Assembly (NCBI GenBank): GCA_015654695.1 | Contig: JAATGJ010000163.1 | Location: 1 to 47,423, forward strand | DNA from: Chitinophagales bacterium | GTDB lineage: Bacteria; Bacteroidota; Bacteroidia; Chitinophagales; Chitinophagaceae | Direction: 5' to 3' | DNA: 47,423 bases | Shown: piece by piece, positions 1-7,149 of the stretch | Numbering within the stretch: the first letter of the stretch is position 1 | How the letters are laid out: the number at the start of each line of letters is the position of its first letter | Notes under the pieces: model-generated | What the model was told of the DNA's origin: nothing | What the model saw: the letters and a program-made list of their open reading frames with translations, nothing else | Databases searched by the model: none | Made by a program: the position numbers and the translations under genes

Positions 1-48
1 GGAAGAGAATGAGAAAACTCAAAAAAAAGGTTCTTTACTCAAAAGAAT

Positions 49-798
49 TTGTCAATTCTTACCACGATTGCATCTTTGTGTGACAATAAAATTGTAAGCG
101 CAAGAGCAGAAGAGGACAAAAAAGAAGCGCAAATGATATTAATGAGTACACAGCAGAAAATGACAGAAGTGGAGATGCAGGCGCTGCGGGCGCAGATGAA
201 CCCGCATTTCATCTTCAATTGTTTGAATTCGATCAACCGGTATATTGTAAAAAGTGACCAGACCACCGCATCATTATACCTGACAAAATTTGCGAAGCTG
301 ATGCGGCTCATACTGGACAACTCCAACAGCAAGAACGTTATTCTTACAAATGAACTGGAAGCGCTGAAACTCTATATTGAAATGGAAGCCTTGCGGTTTG
401 ACAAGAAGTTTACTTACGAGATCAAAGTGGAAGATAACCTCGGTCCTGATACGATAGAAGTGCCACCGCTGATCATTCAGCCTTATGTGGAGAATGCGAT
501 CTGGCATGGTTTGCTGCACAAGGAACAGAATGGCCACCTTAGCATCAGGGTTAGTATGGCCGGGGAAGCGATGCTGCAATGTATCATTGAAGACAACGGC
601 ATTGGGAGGGTAAAAGCAAAAGAATTAAAAAGCAAAACGGCTACTTCAAGAAAATCGCTGGGCATGCAGTTAACAGAAAGCAGGCTTGACTTATTGAATA
701 AGCACACTGCATTAAATGCCAGTGTAGAAATAGTTGATCTGCAGAATGAAAATAATGAATCAGTGGGAACAAGGGTGGTATTGAATATACCGGTTTAG
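49..798 (+). CDS. LytS-type sensor histidine kinase, catalytic part
   Basis: This is the kinase half of a LytS/YehU-type two-component sensor. The His_kinase motif ALRAQMNPHFIFN lies at residues 45-57, with His53 as the probable phosphoacceptor. An ATPase region follows, with the N-box IIQPYVENAIWHG and the DNGIGR motif. No sensor or membrane segment is encoded in this frame: an in-frame TGA at 10-12 closes it and the only start before the coiled region is TTG at 49. Family members usually carry a TM anchor and a sensor N-terminus, so this is either a truncated soluble kinase or the product of a frameshift near the A8 run at 21-28. The LytTR regulator gene starts 32 bp downstream, which fits an operon. 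Function is confident; the start is not. Confidence 0.85.
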   Translation: MSILTTIASLCDNKIVSARAEEDKKEAQMILMSTQQKMTEVEMQALRAQMNPHFIFNCLNSINRYIVKSDQTTASLYLTKFAKLMRLILDNSNSKNVILTNELEALKLYIEMEALRFDKKFTYEIKVEDNLGPDTIEVPPLIIQPYVENAIWHGLLHKEQNGHLSIRVSMAGEAMLQCIIEDNGIGRVKAKELKSKTATSRKSLGMQLTESRLDLLNKHTALNASVEIVDLQNENNESVGTRVVLNIPV

Positions 799-830
799 TG
801 ATTGGTAATAAAGTTTAAAATTTTACTGTT

Positions 831-1580
831 ATGATACGTTGTGTTTTAATTGATGATGAAAGCAACAGCCTCGAAATGATGGAATGGTTGCTGAAAACTT
901 ATTGCCCGCAGGTGCATATTGAAGCCATGTGTAATGCGGCCAGCAAAGGAATAGAGGCAATCAATAAGTATAAGCCTGACCTGGTATTTTTGGATATTGA
1001 AATGCCGCACATGAACGGTTTTGATATGCTGGAGACATTTGATAAACTGGATTTTAATGTAGTGTTCTGTACGGCGTATGACCAGTTTGCCATCAAAGCG
1101 TTTAAGTACAGCGCATTGAATTACCTGTTGAAACCGGTTGACCCGGAAGACCTGAAGGAAACGATCAGGCGAATGGAAGAAAGGAAATCATCTCCATCAA
1201 AAGAACAGATCGAATTGCTATTGCAAAACATTAAGCAAAACTCGAAGACAACAACCCAGCGTATTGCACTGACTACCGGTGACGGGATGATCTTTGTGCC
1301 CACGCAGGATATTCTTTATTGCGCTGCGGAAAGTAATTATACCAGTGTCGTACTGGCTGGCGGTAAAAAAATACTGGTATCAAAAGTGCTGAAAGAAATA
1401 GACGAAACATTAAGCGGCCCTGATTTTTTCCGCATACATAATTCTTATCTTATCAACCTGAATCATATTAAAAAATATGTAAGGGGCGAAGGAGGTTATA
1501 TAATTATGGATGATGGCGCCAATATCAGTATTTCCCGCAGCAAGCGCCAGGAATTTATGGATCAATTTTCAAAATTTTAG
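831..1580 (+). CDS. LytTR-family response regulator
   Basis: A 249-residue response regulator with an N-terminal receiver domain (acidic pair D8/D9, phosphoacceptor D55 in LVFLDIEMP, K101 in YLLKPVD) and a C-terminal LytTR DNA-binding domain from about residue 140, ending with the typical FFRIHNSYLINL and ISISRSKR stretches. It should be phosphorylated by the kinase encoded just upstream and bind direct repeats spaced about two helical turns. Such repeats occur in front of the three lipoprotein genes downstream, which makes those genes its most likely local targets. That link is inference from position and geometry. Confidence 0.93.
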   Translation: MIRCVLIDDESNSLEMMEWLLKTYCPQVHIEAMCNAASKGIEAINKYKPDLVFLDIEMPHMNGFDMLETFDKLDFNVVFCTAYDQFAIKAFKYSALNYLLKPVDPEDLKETIRRMEERKSSPSKEQIELLLQNIKQNSKTTTQRIALTTGDGMIFVPTQDILYCAAESNYTSVVLAGGKKILVSKVLKEIDETLSGPDFFRIHNSYLINLNHIKKYVRGEGGYIIMDDGANISISRSKRQEFMDQFSKF

Positions 1581-1622
1581 TATTCCCGGATTAGCAGTAA
1601 AGAACATTATAAAGATGGAGGT

Positions 1623-2039
1623 ATGATAGAAAAATATTTATGGATCACTGGCTCCGCTATTTTTCTATGGCTCGGAACGACTCACCTGCTTTATACTTTT
1701 TTCACCTGCAAGTTTAATGCAAGAAATAAGGAGGTGATCACAGCCATGAAAAACACATCTCCTGTTTTAACAAGAGATACTACTATGTGGAAAGCCTGGA
1801 TCGGGTTTAATGGTAGCCACAGTTCAGGGTCTATTTTTTTTGGATTGATAAATATACTACTGGTCAGCCGGTATTTCCCGGTTATACAGGATTCGCCGCT
1901 CCTTCATCTTTTGAATATCGCAACCGTAATTTTTTATTTATGGCTTGGTAAAAAATACTGGTTCAGAGTTCCGTTTACAGGGATACTTATAGCTGCCTGC
2001 TGCTTTGTTGCGGCAACTCTCATCACTTTCCTCCGATAA
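1623..2039 (+). CDS. small four-helix membrane protein (LIC_13387-like)
   Basis: A 138-residue protein with about four hydrophobic segments: residues 5-28, 58-80, 90-110 and 118-137. The motif MWKAWIGFNGSHSSGS between the first two segments resembles conserved small membrane proteins of the LIC_13387 type, whose function is unknown. The ATG lies 42 bp after the response regulator stop, so it may be co-transcribed with the two-component genes. No catalytic motif is visible. Confidence 0.7.
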   Translation: MIEKYLWITGSAIFLWLGTTHLLYTFFTCKFNARNKEVITAMKNTSPVLTRDTTMWKAWIGFNGSHSSGSIFFGLINILLVSRYFPVIQDSPLLHLLNIATVIFYLWLGKKYWFRVPFTGILIAACCFVAATLITFLR

Positions 2040-2052
2040 AATAGCGCTGCCT

Positions 2053-2115
2053 ACTCAATAAGGCTGCCGGTCACTCAGCACTTCTTTTGTCCATTTACTG
2101 CAGGTAATAATATTG
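2053..2115 (+). promoter_or_regulatory. direct-repeat operator and promoter, site A
   Basis: ACTCA occurs at 2053-2057 and again at 2073-2077, exactly 20 bp apart; the first copy reads TACTCAATAA. TTTG at 2086-2089 and TAATATTG at 2108-2115 (18-bp spacer) fit the Bacteroidota -33/-7 boxes, with one mismatch in the -7. The direct repeat therefore sits immediately upstream of the promoter of the decayed lipoprotein gene. The same arrangement precedes the two sister genes. LytTR binding is inferred from geometry and neighbourhood. Confidence 0.55.
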
Positions 2116-2151
2116 TATCCTCAAAATCATAAACTATTAAATCTTACAGAA

Positions 2152-2419
2152 ATGAATTTTTTAAGATTGTTATGTATAATCCTGATAGCTATGCTGATCT
2201 CAGCGGCTTTCATGACCTGTAATAAAAGCAAAGGCAGTCTCCCTGAAGCGACAAAAAGTGAGTCAACTGTTTAAAGCGGCTTGTACCATTTCTTCTTCCG
2301 GCACCACTTATTCATTAGCTGCTGATCATTACAGCGTTGCGGACAAGTTTATCGGAACACGGGGCTGCAGCAGCAGTGACGCAAACGGAGGATTATGGGG
2401 TATGAATAAGACAAATTAA
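2152..2419 (+). pseudogene. decayed lipoprotein paralog of the 2539 and 3257 genes
   Basis: An ATG at 2152 opens a 40-codon frame giving a lipoprotein signal (SAAFMTCNKSK), close to SAAFIACKKND of the gene at 2539, but it stops at 2272-2274. In the next frame the sequence continues as HYSVADKFIGTRG and DANGGLWGMNKTN up to TAA at 2417-2419, matching the C-terminus of the gene at 3257 (TYNEATHKLTGTWG, ATNGGLWEQTKQ). The middle of the protein, about 60-70 residues, is missing. This is a paralog broken by an internal deletion plus frameshift, still preceded by the family's operator and promoter. A short secreted peptide of 40 residues could still be made. Confidence 0.8.
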
Positions 2420-2444
2420 AATGACACGGCTGCCGGTGTCAACT

Positions 2445-2506
2445 ACTCAATAAAATCTCCATCCGCTCAATAAAACTTTTACAGGCCTTATCCCGGTATA
2501 CTTTTA
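2445..2506 (+). promoter_or_regulatory. direct-repeat operator and promoter, site B
   Basis: The two half-sites are ACTCAATAAA at 2445-2454 and GCTCAATAAA at 2465-2474, again 20 bp apart and nearly identical over 10 bp. TTTTA at 2477-2481 lies at the same 12-bp offset from the second repeat as in site A, and TACTTTTA at 2499-2506 is a one-mismatch -7 box. This is the clearest of the three copies and drives the lipoprotein gene at 2539. Confidence 0.6.
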
Positions 2507-2538
2507 CAATGCAATCGTTAACCATTTAACCTTAAACA

Positions 2539-2922
2539 ATGAAATTCTTACAAACGGCCATCATGGCATTATTTCTTTCAGCGGCTTTTATCGCTTGTAA
2601 GAAAAATGATGTAAGAACCCCTTCGTTCAAAATGGAAGGAGCTTGGGAAGGAAAGATAGGGCAAAACACAGATGCGCCTTCCGGTCAATATAAGATCAAT
2701 ATTAAGAACGGCGGAACTATCGAACGTATAAATAGCAACGGTACCGTTTCGGCCTCCGGTTCCTGGAACATGGCAGGCGAAAATTTTACAGCGATCTATT
2801 TTTATTCAAACGGAACCGTGGTAAATGTTGCAGGCACTACAGATAAATCAAAAAACAAGCTGACAGCCACGTGGAGTAATAATGGTGATGAGGAAGGCAC
2901 GCTATATTTCAGCAAACAATAA
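2539..2922 (+). CDS. small lipoprotein, paralog family member 2
   Basis: A 127-residue predicted lipoprotein. The N-terminus is a signal peptide ending in a lipobox-like AAFIACKKND, with Cys20 as the lipidated residue. The mature part alternates short hydrophobic stretches with Gly/Asn/Ser turns (GAWEGKIG, GSWNMAGENFTAIYF, NKLTATWSNN), as expected of a small beta-sandwich or lipocalin-like domain. It is homologous to the gene at 3257 (same order of GxWxG, GSW/GTW and LTGTW/LTATW motifs). Function is not recognised. It has its own operator and promoter and a strong terminator, so it is a single-gene transcript probably under the adjacent LytTR regulator. Confidence 0.85.
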   Translation: MKFLQTAIMALFLSAAFIACKKNDVRTPSFKMEGAWEGKIGQNTDAPSGQYKINIKNGGTIERINSNGTVSASGSWNMAGENFTAIYFYSNGTVVNVAGTTDKSKNKLTATWSNNGDEEGTLYFSKQ

Positions 2923-2960
2923 ATTATTACGGACGGTTCTCATAACAGAAGGTTGGGTTT

Positions 2961-2987
2961 AAAGCGGTGTAACGACCGCTTTTTTAT
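2961..2987 (+). terminator. rho-independent terminator after the 2539 gene
   Basis: A perfect 8-bp stem (AAAGCGGT at 2961-2968 with ACCGCTTT at 2975-2982) with a 6-nt loop is followed by a T-rich run. It lies 39 bp after the stop codon. Confidence 0.85.
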
Positions 2988-3071
2988 TATGTATGAAAAA
3001 CTGTGTATCTGGGTTTTCACTATTTGCTATAAAACATTTAGTAAATAATGAAGCGGTACTCTTTAGAAAAG

Positions 3072-3100
3072 ATCCCTGCTATTGTTGCGGGGATTTTTTT
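3072..3100 (+). terminator. second terminator-like hairpin between the lipoprotein genes
   Basis: The stem ATCCCTGC (3072-3079) pairs with GCGGGGAT (3087-3094), with one G-U pair, and is followed by T7. It is about 85 bp beyond the preceding terminator, with no convincing gene between them. It may end a short RNA, back up the first terminator, or be the leftover of a deleted gene. Confidence 0.6.
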
Positions 3101-3154
3101 ATGAATAGAATGACAAGGATGCTGCGACGTTTTTATATAAAAGGATCTTTCACC

Positions 3155-3221
3155 ACTCACTCAAAAAAGATACCCCTTACTCACCATTTCTTCTTTTGGT
3201 TTTTTGCAAACAATAGCTTTG
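3155..3221 (+). promoter_or_regulatory. direct-repeat operator and promoter, site C
   Basis: ACTCA at 3159-3163 and 3179-3183 are 20 bp apart; an extra overlapping ACTCA starts at 3155. TTTTG at 3194-3198 is followed by TAGCTTTG at 3214-3221, a perfect TAnnTTTG -7 box. The position fits the ATG at 3257, not an upstream start for the third lipoprotein gene. Confidence 0.6.
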
Positions 3222-3256
3222 GATTATTAAAATCATTAACTATTAAACTTACTAAA

Positions 3257-3664
3257 ATGAAGCGCTTAAAATTTTCTATTGTCGCATTACTGATGTCAGT
3301 TGTTTTTTTCTCCTGCAAAAAAAAATCAGATGATATTATCGGCCACAATCCTGCTCCCGGTATCCAGGGCGACTGGATAGGAAAGTATGGATTTGGTAAT
3401 GAAACACCGGGCATTTATTACCGCTTCAGCATCCAGGCAGGTGGCCTGATAGATGAGTTGAATTCATCAGGCGTTTCAAAAGGAGGAGGTACCTGGACTC
3501 TTAACGGAACAACTTTTACAGCTCAATACCAATGGAAAGCGCCGATGAATACAATTTATAAAGTTGCCGCAACGTATAATGAAGCCACTCATAAATTGAC
3601 CGGAACATGGGGTTATGGTACCAGCGCTACTAATGGTGGTCTGTGGGAGCAAACAAAACAATAA
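3257..3664 (+). CDS. small lipoprotein, paralog family member 3
   Basis: A 135-residue predicted lipoprotein, starting at the ATG that opens a signal peptide (MKRLKFSIVALLMSVVFFSC, lipidated Cys20). The frame is open further upstream, to 2993, but that extension would cross a terminator, the operator and the promoter, so it is rejected. The mature domain has GDWIGKYG, GTWTLNGTTFTAQY and LTGTWGYG, parallel to the gene at 2539, and the C-terminus matches the decayed copy at 2152-2419. Likely an envelope lipoprotein of unknown function, controlled by the LytTR regulator through site C. Confidence 0.85.
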   Translation: MKRLKFSIVALLMSVVFFSCKKKSDDIIGHNPAPGIQGDWIGKYGFGNETPGIYYRFSIQAGGLIDELNSSGVSKGGGTWTLNGTTFTAQYQWKAPMNTIYKVAATYNEATHKLTGTWGYGTSATNGGLWEQTKQ

Positions 3665-3702
3665 CAGGGTTTAAATGTATAATACGGAGACGGTGATAAA
3701 CC

Positions 3703-3734
3703 AGCGGTACCGGGTTCGGGCCGCTTTTCTTTTA
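3703..3734 (+). terminator. terminator after the 3257 gene
   Basis: AGCGG at 3703-3707 pairs with CCGCT at 3721-3725, followed by a T-rich stretch. It ends the last lipoprotein transcript. Confidence 0.65.
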
Positions 3735-3750
3735 TTGCCAAAAATGATTT

Positions 3751-3778
3751 TTTGCTGAGTGTTTCCTTTGTAATTTTG
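3751..3778 (+). promoter_or_regulatory. promoter of the small CxxC protein
   Basis: TTTG at 3751-3754 and a perfect -7 box TAATTTTG at 3771-3778 stand 18 bp before the ATG at 3796, implying a very short leader. The 16-bp spacer is a little short for the Bacteroidota consensus. Confidence 0.5.
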
Positions 3779-3795
3779 CCACAAACATTGTTGTA

Positions 3796-4023
3796 ATGAA
3801 ACGGAGGTTACTGATATTCTTGTTTGTTTTTTGTTTCTCATTTCTCCTTTCTTATTCCGCAGGGGCGCAATGTTCTATTTGTACCAAAACCGCTCAGCAA
3901 CTGGGAGAAAAACCAGCCAAAGGAATGAACTCCGGTATTCTCTATCTCGCTTTTATGCCCATGGCTATTGTCGGCGTTATCGGGTACAGGTGGTGGAAGA
4001 GTAACAGGGGGAATGGTGAGTAG
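3796..4023 (+). CDS. small exported CxxC membrane protein
   Basis: A 75-residue protein with a signal peptide (cleavage probably after SAGA), a CSIC motif at residues 27-30 and a single hydrophobic segment at about 47-65, followed by a basic tail. The short loop with two cysteines facing the periplasm suggests a redox or metal-binding membrane peptide, but no family function is known to me. It has its own promoter and converges on the MeaB gene. An imperfect hairpin at 4023-4050 lies between them. Confidence 0.7.
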   Translation: MKRRLLIFLFVFCFSFLLSYSAGAQCSICTKTAQQLGEKPAKGMNSGILYLAFMPMAIVGVIGYRWWKSNRGNGE

Positions 4024-4051
4024 GAAGAACAATTTCTGTAATTGCTTCCCA

Positions 4052-4951
4052 CTATTTATCAATGATAAATTTGTAGAGGTTAAATGATCCCTTCGGATAT
4101 AACGCTTCAATTTCTTTTTTCAAAACAGCTTTATCAATATCCTTCATTCTTTTTTGCTGAATAAGATAAAAAGCCCTGTCCGCCAGCAACCAGAATTTTT
4201 TATCTGTCAGGTGCGCTTTTTGCAATTGATGTAAAACAATATCCAGCAATTCACTGATACCTTCTTTTTGTGAAGCCACCGTTTTTATTACCGGCACTTC
4301 ATTATAATGACTCCGGAATGCAGGAGCGAGCATCAAACGAAGATTATTTACAAAGAGTTCCGCATCAGGCCGGTCAGCTTTGTTAACGACAAACACATCC
4401 GCTATTTCCATCAGCCCTGCTTTCATGGTTTGTATTTCATCACCGGCTTCAGGTACCATTACTACTACGGTCACATCAGCCAGGCCGGCGATCTCAATTT
4501 CACTTTGCCCCACGCCTACTGTTTCAATAATAATATGATCAAACGGAAATGCTTTCATCAGGTCGGTTATTTCAATGATCTTCGGATGAAGACCACCCAG
4601 CGATCCTCTTGTAGCCAGTGAGCGGATAAAGATATGCGGATTGGTGTACCAATTGCTCATGCGGATACGGTCGCCAAGCACCGCACCGAGATTAAAAGGA
4701 GAAGAAGGATCAATACAAAGGATGCCGACCTTCTTACCGTTACTGACCAATAAATTTATCAATGCATCCACCAATGTGCTTTTACCCGCACCCGGCGGCC
4801 CGGTGATCCCGATTATTTTTGTATTGCCTGGGGGAAGTGATTGTAACAGGCTTTCATATCCTTCGTATTCATTTTCTATTAATGAAATACTCCTGGCCAG
4901 GGCTTTTGCATCGCCCTGTTGAATTTGTTGTAATAATTCCTGCCACACCAT
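4052..4951 (-). CDS. meaB: methylmalonyl-CoA mutase-associated GTPase MeaB
   Basis: A 299-residue SIMIBI-class GTPase of the MeaB/ArgK family. Walker A is GPPGAGKST at residues 51-59, followed by the LCIDPSSPF switch, the conserved RIRMSNW and RGSLGGLH regions, ETVGVGQSE and NKADRPD (the base-specificity NKxD). MeaB protects and reloads adenosylcobalamin-dependent methylmalonyl-CoA mutase in propionate/succinate interconversion. The mutase genes are not in the window. The length is slightly short of the usual 320-330 because the N-terminal arm is brief. Confidence 0.93.
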   Translation of the reverse strand: MVWQELLQQIQQGDAKALARSISLIENEYEGYESLLQSLPPGNTKIIGITGPPGAGKSTLVDALINLLVSNGKKVGILCIDPSSPFNLGAVLGDRIRMSNWYTNPHIFIRSLATRGSLGGLHPKIIEITDLMKAFPFDHIIIETVGVGQSEIEIAGLADVTVVVMVPEAGDEIQTMKAGLMEIADVFVVNKADRPDAELFVNNLRLMLAPAFRSHYNEVPVIKTVASQKEGISELLDIVLHQLQKAHLTDKKFWLLADRAFYLIQQKRMKDIDKAVLKKEIEALYPKGSFNLYKFIIDK

Positions 4952-5033
4952 TAATAGTATTAGTTTCTGCTACAACTTACATCTTTATTTTGTACCCTGT
5001 AACTTGCAGCAACAAAAATAGGATAAGCTACTA

Positions 5034-6269
5034 ATGCAGCCCTGGCGAAAACATATTCTTTTTTACAGCATCATCGCCATGATGGTTTCTCTTTTTTTAT
5101 CCCGGGTGGCATTATCAGCCAGCATCATCGTTTTTATATTGATTTGTTTTTTTCATACAGGTATAAAAAGCCATATAAGGATTTTTTTTTCATCGCCCCT
5201 TCTATGGAGTATGAGTTTGCTGTTCCTGCTTCCCCTGCTTTCCGGTCTTTGGAGTGAGGATAAAAAGGAATGGCTGAATATTTTACGTATCAAGCTTCCT
5301 TTACTTTTAATGCCATTGGCGTTTGCAGCTCCATTTTCTTTTTCAAAAAAGCAATGGCATGGGCTGGCTTTTATATTTATTATTCTAATTACTGCCGGAA
5401 CTACCTGGACTATGTTTCAATATGCGGGTAACATGACTGCTGTACATGAAGGATACCTGCGTGCGAAATCCATGATTACTCCATTGGAAAATGATCATGT
5501 TCGGTTTAGCTGGCTGGTAAGCATAGCTGTACTGGCAGCGGGGTGGTTGTGCTGGGATAACAGGGATAAAAAAAATACCGGGTGGTTATGGCTGATCATA
5601 TTATGGCTGATCGTCTTTCTGCATATACTGGCGGCAAGAACCGGATTGTTGTCTTTTTATATTATCCTCTTCGCTACCATGCTATGGGTCATCTTTAAAA
5701 AAGCAAAGCCGGTATATGGTTTAGGATTGCTGGTAGTATTGATCGCTTTACCTGTTGTTGCTTATTATGCGCTTCCTACTTTTCAAAATAAGGTCAAGTA
5801 CTTTAAATATGATTTCGGTTTTTTTAAAGATGCACATTACCTGCCCGGAGGCAATGATGCGACAAGGATCATTTCATTAAAAGGAGGCTGGCACCTGATG
5901 AATGATCATGCCGTAACAGGCGTGGGATTCGGAGATATTTCCAGGGAAGTAACAGCCTGGTATGATACTAACTATCCCCAGATGCAGCAGGCGGATAAGA
6001 TATTGCCCGGTAACGAATGGCTGATATATGGAGCAGGTTGCGGTATTACTGGTTTACTAATATTTACATTTGTTATGCTTGTTCCTTTTTTTATCCGGGT
6101 AAAAAATAACCCGCTAGCTACCCGGTGGCCCTGGTGGTTGCTGAATTGCCTGGTAGCGGTTGGCTTTTTATTTGACATTGGTCTCGAAGTTCAGTTTGGC
6201 GTTTTTATTTATTCCTTTATTGTTTTATTGTGCTGGAAATGGTTTCGCAGTGAAACATTAAAAGCATAA
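5034..6269 (+). CDS. O-antigen ligase / Wzy-type membrane protein
   Basis: A 411-residue polytopic protein with about 10-12 TM segments and one large periplasmic loop (about residues 255-330) carrying NDHAVTGVGFGD and GNEWLIYGAGCGITG, the organisation of the Wzy_C family (WaaL ligases and O-antigen polymerases). AARTGLLSFY before the loop supplies the conserved Arg. It probably joins or polymerises undecaprenyl-linked glycans onto lipid A-core. The glycosyltransferase gene follows after 16 bp. Ligase versus polymerase cannot be decided from sequence alone. Confidence 0.82.
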   Translation: MQPWRKHILFYSIIAMMVSLFLSRVALSASIIVFILICFFHTGIKSHIRIFFSSPLLWSMSLLFLLPLLSGLWSEDKKEWLNILRIKLPLLLMPLAFAAPFSFSKKQWHGLAFIFIILITAGTTWTMFQYAGNMTAVHEGYLRAKSMITPLENDHVRFSWLVSIAVLAAGWLCWDNRDKKNTGWLWLIILWLIVFLHILAARTGLLSFYIILFATMLWVIFKKAKPVYGLGLLVVLIALPVVAYYALPTFQNKVKYFKYDFGFFKDAHYLPGGNDATRIISLKGGWHLMNDHAVTGVGFGDISREVTAWYDTNYPQMQQADKILPGNEWLIYGAGCGITGLLIFTFVMLVPFFIRVKNNPLATRWPWWLLNCLVAVGFLFDIGLEVQFGVFIYSFIVLLCWKWFRSETLKA

Positions 6270-6285
6270 TCTTTGCACTTGTTTT

Positions 6286-7062
6286 ATGCAATCCATCTCT
6301 GTAGTTATAATATGTAAGAATGAAGCGGCTGTTATCGGCGCTACTTTGAAAAGCCTGCAGGGCCTGGCAGATGATGTCATAGTTTATGATAATGGCAGCA
6401 CCGATAATACGACGGAGATCGCCCGCCAGTTTAATGTAAACGTTCACCAGGGAAGCTGGGAAGGATTTGGTAAAACAAAAGCCAAAGCCAATAAGCTGGC
6501 GAAACATGACTGGATACTAAGCCTGGATGCTGACGAACGGATTGATGAGCAATTGAAACGGTCTTTGTTGGCAATTGAGCCGGAGAGCGAAAGCACGGTC
6601 TATGACCTCCGGTTTAAAAATTATTTGGGAAATAAATTGATAAAGTACGGTGAATGGGGGAATGACTGGCATATCCGTTTATTCAACCGTAAGTCTGTGC
6701 ATTGGAACACGGAGGCTGTACATGAAACATTAGTGTTGCCGGGTGACGCGAACGTCAAAAAGCTAAAAGGCGCTGTACTGCACCCAACCATGGAGGATAT
6801 TCACGAGTATGCAGAAAAGACAGTACGCTATGCCATGCTGAGTGCGGATAAATATTACCAGCAGGGCAAAAAAGCTTCGTGGTTTAAGATAAGGCTGTCA
6901 CCGGGATTCAATTTTTTGAAGTACTATATTTTTAAGTTTGGTTTTCTTGATGGACACGAAGGATATATTTGTGCAAAGATGACGGCGCATTATACTTTTT
7001 TGAAATATGCAAGGTTGAGAGAACTCTGGAATAAAGAACAGGCAACAAGGAATATTGAATGA
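6286..7062 (+). CDS. family 2 glycosyltransferase (LPS core type)
   Basis: A 258-residue GT-A-fold glycosyltransferase similar to the WaaE/KdtX group. It starts ISVVIICKNEAAVIG, with YDNGSTDNT and the DXD-like LDADERID around residues 82-89. These enzymes add a sugar to the LPS inner core in the cytoplasm. It forms an operon with the ligase-like gene upstream. The last residues (NKEQATRNIE) are encoded by the left arm of a dispersed palindromic repeat that straddles the stop codon, so the natural C-terminus may have been replaced. Confidence 0.88.
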   Translation: MQSISVVIICKNEAAVIGATLKSLQGLADDVIVYDNGSTDNTTEIARQFNVNVHQGSWEGFGKTKAKANKLAKHDWILSLDADERIDEQLKRSLLAIEPESESTVYDLRFKNYLGNKLIKYGEWGNDWHIRLFNRKSVHWNTEAVHETLVLPGDANVKKLKGAVLHPTMEDIHEYAEKTVRYAMLSADKYYQQGKKASWFKIRLSPGFNFLKYYIFKFGFLDGHEGYICAKMTAHYTFLKYARLRELWNKEQATRNIE

Positions 7063-7113
7063 TGAAGTAATTATAGTGCTTTTTCGCTGTTCAAAATTCC
7101 TTGTCCCTTGTTC
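7036..7113. repeat. dispersed palindromic repeat straddling a stop codon
   Basis: The left arm 7036-7067 contains ACAAGGAATATTGAA. The right arm 7084-7113 carries TTCAAAATTCCTTGT, whose reverse complement is ACAAGGAATTTTGAA. Similarity continues across about 30 bp of each arm, with a 16-bp AT-rich centre. It covers the last codons and stop of the glycosyltransferase and could also act as a terminator. Similar AACAAGGAACAAGGAATTT-like repeats are common between genes in Bacteroidota genomes. Confidence 0.7.
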
Positions 7114-7149
7114 GATATTTTATAATTTGCGTAAAACCTGTTTGCAAAA

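Noticed and set aside
2993-3256. An 88-codon N-terminal extension of the third lipoprotein
   Set aside because: It would run through a terminator, the direct repeat and the promoter, and would bury the signal peptide. The ATG at 3257 is much better.
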